From IMG/VR virus record IMGVR_UViG_3300030233_000116, positions 1 through 59,697 of that record: a DNA stretch of 59,697 bases. One strand, given 5' to 3'. Below the pieces are notes generated by a model, which saw only the letters and a program-made list of their open reading frames with translations, was not told where the DNA came from and made no database searches. Made by a program: the position numbers and the translations under genes. Numbering within the stretch: the first letter of the stretch is position 1; each line of letters starts with the position of its first letter. The stretch is from a virus. This document shows positions 56,785 through 59,697 of this stretch, in pieces.

Positions 56785-56855
56785 GCGGTCTTGCTGCGGC
56801 TACCGGGTTGGCACGTGCCGCGTTTGGGTTTGGGCTTTGGTGCTGGTTTGTTCAT
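56781..56855 (-). CDS. 24-residue Pro/Lys-rich micro-ORF
   Basis: ATG 56855 to TGA 56781. It overlaps the stop of the preceding gene as ATGA and its own stop overlaps the holin-like ATG as ATGA. Starts MNKPAPKPKPKRGTC; basic and probably unstructured. Perfect coupling on both sides is strong evidence for translation despite its size. Confidence 0.65.
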   Translation of the reverse strand: MNKPAPKPKPKRGTCQPGSRSKTA

Positions 56856-57364
56856 TCGGGTGTGGACGTTGGCGTTGCAGTTGGTTCGGGCGTGGGAGTC
56901 GGGGTCGGGATCGGAGTTGGCGTCGGAGTTGGCTCAACAAGCTGCCCGTCTTCGTAGGTCCAGCCCGGAGGAATCAGGGTGACTGAGCCGTTCTCGTGCT
57001 TGACGTAAGACCACCGAATCGCAGCAATCTCAGCCAATCGAGCAAGTCCATCCGCATCACCGAACCTCGTAAACTCAGCCGCGAGGTAGGCTGCTTTGCG
57101 CTCCGAGAGTTCCAGCAAGGCCACGCCCTGGTCACCATACAAATTGATCGTCCCTTGCGGGTCGGCGCTCAGGTAGAGGATTTCCGCAGCCGTCGCTAGC
57201 GAGCGCAGCTCTCGGTCGCGGGTTTCGCGGAGGTGATCGTCGAGGCGTTCCTTGACTCGCTGGGTTTCCGACAGCGCGGGCGGAGCAAATAGGTTGGTTT
57301 GTTGTGCGTCAGCGATGACGGCAATTACTGCAATGGTGATGAGTAGGGATGCTAGGGTTTTCAT
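56852..57364 (-). CDS. secreted protein with Pro-Thr tail
   Basis: 170 residues, ATG 57364 (ATGA with the tail-fibre stop). Clear signal peptide: LASLLITIAVIAVIADAQQ. A helical body follows, then a C-terminal run of PT repeats (EPTPTPTPIPTPTPTP), like a wall- or envelope-spanning linker. It follows another signal-peptide protein. Perhaps exported to the periplasm or envelope for lysis or receptor masking. Confidence 0.7.
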   Translation of the reverse strand: MKTLASLLITIAVIAVIADAQQTNLFAPPALSETQRVKERLDDHLRETRDRELRSLATAAEILYLSADPQGTINLYGDQGVALLELSERKAAYLAAEFTRFGDADGLARLAEIAAIRWSYVKHENGSVTLIPPGWTYEDGQLVEPTPTPTPIPTPTPTPEPTATPTSTPE

Positions 57365-59697
57365 GGTTTGAGGTATTCGATGGTTATGAGGCCAGAAAAT
57401 GCGCTGTAATCTGCCGCTGTTGTAATCTCGATGTTTGTCTCTTTGACCTGCACCTGCACAATGTTAGACGCTGTTGTATCAGCATAAGGCAGCGGGATTG
57501 CGACTGGGGTGCTTGATGTTCGCGATGCTGACCCATACACCATCCTCACGTCAGTCACATCCAGATCGACGCCATCGGTCACAATGCCATGGGCATCAGT
57601 GGTGGTTGTTGCGTTTGGCAACGCCCCCACGTTGATCGTTTTGCGGTAGCGCGGCACCCCCCCGTCCTCCCCAATCAACGTCTCGGTCGTGCTCCATTCA
57701 CTCGCAGCAATCGGGGCAAAACGATCATCGAGCGTCCCGACGTTGGCGATGTCGTTGGAGCTGGTGCCTGTGGCGTTGGCTGCTGTGACCGTGCCAGCTT
57801 TAATCGTGAGAGAGTCGCCGGATGCGTCGCCGAGGGTGGTGTTGGCGTTGACGTCGAGATCAGTCAGCAGATCAAACTTATTTACCGCGGTTCCGGTGCG
57901 ATAGACTTGAAAAACAGATGCGCCTGATGAGTTGGCATCGTTGCGAGTCGTGAGCCGCAGTTGATCGAGTCCGCCGAATTCCGTAACGATAAAACGCCAC
58001 GTCTTTTCATTAGAGCCTGCTCCTGTATCCGACAGGTAAAGATTTGCACCAACTGAGTCTTCAACATAAAAATCAGCATTTGAAACTGTTGCATCAGCAT
58101 TGAAGGTCGATGTAGCGTCTACGGTCAAGGAATCCCCAGAGGCGTCGCCGAGGGTGACGTCGCCATTTGCCGTCAAGTCACCATCAATATCTGTATCAAC
58201 ATCTAGGTCGATGCCAGATGTATCAAACTCCGCAATTTGCGTTGCGCCTATTCCTGCTGCCGTTGCATTCGTGGCGACAATCACCTTTTGCGCTGATCTG
58301 CCAGAGCCACCAACGCGACCTCCCAAATATAACAGGCCGCTATTGTCGATAGTCTGCGAGTCCCACGAAAGAGCCTCGGTGTGCGCATGAGCAGACGCAT
58401 AACGCGGGAATAACACTGCGGCGAGCTTGCGATTGTTGGTGGATAGCGTGGTCACTCCAACATCTGCCCCTAGCACAATGGCCCCGGACGTAAGGCCACT
58501 TTGGAATCTATTTACGGAGGTATAAGCGTTATCGGCATCCAACAGCGGCACATTACTGCTCAACATCGAATCCGGCACCTCGGCCAGTTCCTCCACCGCC
58601 CCCGTGCTGGCAGTAGTTCGCCCGAGCAGGCGATCCGTGGACATCGTGAGACCGGAAGCTGTGATGTCGCCGTTGCTCGCTGCGTCAGTGATGCCGTAGC
58701 CGCTCAGCGTCGTCGGTGTGCTGCCGATCTGGCTCCAGGTCAGGCCGGTCACCTGGTCCCCGTCCGCTGCACCTAAATCCCACGACCCTGATAAAACCCG
58801 CGCATCCACATCAATCGCCAGAGTGTCAGTCGAGTCATAGAGCAGTCGGTCGACAAAATCGAACGCGAAGTTTCCATCCGTGCCACCCAGCATTCCGCCT
58901 CCAAGATCCAGGTAGGCGCTGCCACTATTGCTGAGCCACACAGCCGCGCCATCCATGGTCTGGTTTGCGCTCCAGGTATTTGCACCATTCAGCAGCGGGA
59001 CAGCGGTCCCGCTTGTGCCGGTGTTCGCCGTCGCCGCAGTGCCCAGCCCCAGCGAGACCCGCGCAGTGCTGCCCGATTCACCCACCAGCCCGCTTCCATT
59101 CCCCACGATGAAGACCCCGTCATCCGGCGTGATCCCCGTCACATCCTGGAGCCGGTCCGAATATCCCTGCGTCCAGGTTCCCGGCTCCAATTGCAATGTC
59201 TGCTGGACCGTTGCTAGATCCACATCATCCAAGATTGTTCGAGCAAAAGACGTTAGCGTTGTCGTCCCTAATGCGTCTGTGCCAGTCCAATAAAATAGCA
59301 CGTCGGCCCCGGTCGATCCGCCTGCGAGTGCCGTCAATGTTGCATCAAGCGGCTGCCCCTCGGAATCAGTCAAGATTGTCTCGTCTAAATACACCGCATC
59401 GATCGCCGTCCCCTGCCACACCCCCGTCCCGATCGTGCCGAGAGTCGTGATGTTGGCAGACCCGGCCCACGTCGAAAGCGCGGTGTTTTCGACGTTGGCA
59501 AAGCCAAGGGTCGCCATCACCGCATCACCATCAGCATCGTCAAGGATTGTGCGAGCAAACGCCGATAGCGAGAATGTTGCGTAGGTGTCCGAGCCGGTCG
59601 TGTAAATCCCTTGATTGGCCGATGTGGATAACCCCGCAATCGATGCAAGCCCCGCGTCGTAAGCCTGGACATGGGTTCCCGGCACAAGAGACAACTC
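57361..59697 (-). CDS. tail fibre-like protein, main part (continues at 28-244)
   Basis: About 770 residues of an 840-residue protein whose N-terminus lies at 28-244; the apparent TTG start at 59694 is internal. Repetitive fibre sequence: the segment TLGDASGDSLT recurs at least twice, LDDADGDAVMATLGFA and LDDVDLATVQQTLQL are related units, and VPLLNGANTWSANQT is a typical fibre phrase. The end (IVQVQVKETNIEITTAADYS) looks like a receptor-binding or trimerisation cap. With the signal peptide on the other part, export during synthesis is implied, which is unusual. Confidence 0.8.
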   Translation of the reverse strand, partial: ELSLVPGTHVQAYDAGLASIAGLSTSANQGIYTTGSDTYATFSLSAFARTILDDADGDAVMATLGFANVENTALSTWAGSANITTLGTIGTGVWQGTAIDAVYLDETILTDSEGQPLDATLTALAGGSTGADVLFYWTGTDALGTTTLTSFARTILDDVDLATVQQTLQLEPGTWTQGYSDRLQDVTGITPDDGVFIVGNGSGLVGESGSTARVSLGLGTAATANTGTSGTAVPLLNGANTWSANQTMDGAAVWLSNSGSAYLDLGGGMLGGTDGNFAFDFVDRLLYDSTDTLAIDVDARVLSGSWDLGAADGDQVTGLTWSQIGSTPTTLSGYGITDAASNGDITASGLTMSTDRLLGRTTASTGAVEELAEVPDSMLSSNVPLLDADNAYTSVNRFQSGLTSGAIVLGADVGVTTLSTNNRKLAAVLFPRYASAHAHTEALSWDSQTIDNSGLLYLGGRVGGSGRSAQKVIVATNATAAGIGATQIAEFDTSGIDLDVDTDIDGDLTANGDVTLGDASGDSLTVDATSTFNADATVSNADFYVEDSVGANLYLSDTGAGSNEKTWRFIVTEFGGLDQLRLTTRNDANSSGASVFQVYRTGTAVNKFDLLTDLDVNANTTLGDASGDSLTIKAGTVTAANATGTSSNDIANVGTLDDRFAPIAASEWSTTETLIGEDGGVPRYRKTINVGALPNATTTTDAHGIVTDGVDLDVTDVRMVYGSASRTSSTPVAIPLPYADTTASNIVQVQVKETNIEITTAADYSAFSGLITIEYLKP
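59665..59697. repeat. right copy of 33-bp contig-end overlap
   Basis: Identical to 26-58; see the left copy. It is an assembly overlap, not evidence for a biological direct terminal repeat. Confidence 0.9.

Noticed and set aside
59666-59694. TTG start for an independent tail protein at the window end
   Set aside because: The frame continues without break into 28-244 once the circle is closed, with a real ATG and signal peptide there.

Overview
The window is one essentially complete genome of a tailed, temperate bacteriophage, most likely a podovirus, with an N4-gp56-type major capsid protein. It is circular or circularly permuted. Bases 1-27 are an Illumina adapter remnant. The 33 bases that follow (26-58) repeat the last 33 bases of the window (59665-59697), and one gene, a tail fibre, runs across the artificial junction. 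The host is a bacterium using Shine-Dalgarno starts. A GT9 heptosyltransferase-type gene hints at a Gram-negative host with LPS-like glycans. Host phylum cannot be read from the sequence; the signal-peptide proteins and overall style would fit something like the Verrucomicrobiota, but that is a guess.

Layout, read leftwards from about 38.4 kb. One very long leftward late operon starts with the small terminase (about 38 kb). It runs through a string of tiny regulators, large terminase (35.6 kb), a 6061-residue giant polyvalent protein (32.0-13.8 kb), portal (13.8 kb), scaffold (9.1 kb), major capsid (8.0 kb), head-tail adaptors and tail proteins (6.5-0.2 kb). It then crosses the circle junction through the tail fibre and ends in a lysis cassette (holin-like, esterase, M15 endolysin) at 55.2 kb. 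Most adjacent genes overlap by ATGA or TAATG. A rightward two-gene cassette (9.2-11.1 kb) with its own promoter interrupts this operon and looks like a moron.

From 38.4 to 38.64 kb lies a control region with nine copies of a GTCTCA motif around a large bulged dyad. Three more copies lie at 37.25 kb. A rightward promoter with a built-in inverted repeat then drives small genes up to an Xre-like regulator (40.26 kb). A leftward block from 46.8 to 40.3 kb encodes a glycosyltransferase-methyltransferase fusion, a heptosyltransferase, a UvsW-like helicase and a primase/RepA-like ATPase. An attP site made of a tRNA-Arg(ACG) 3' fragment flanked by two pairs of 14-bp repeats sits beside the tyrosine integrase (47.0 kb), with a probable excisionase overlapping the integrase end.

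The leftward recombination module (53.7-48.0 kb) carries a ribbon-helix-helix regulator, a PD-(D/E)XK nuclease whose conserved segments appear in permuted order, a Sak4-like ATPase, a candidate Tad1-family anti-defence protein, DUF2303, an SSB-like protein and a RusA resolvase. Its first regulator faces a homologous ribbon-helix-helix gene transcribed the other way into a small immunity-like module (53.8-55.2 kb).

The most striking object is the giant gene. It joins virion/ejection-type ends to ParB-like, zeta-toxin-like, methylase, SNF2 helicase, complete sigma-70-like and ADP-ribosyltransferase-like domains. A recurrent GAR-type motif marks several domain boundaries. A complete tRNA(CAU), a perfect Shine-Dalgarno sequence and a 16-codon micro-ORF are embedded in its sense strand.
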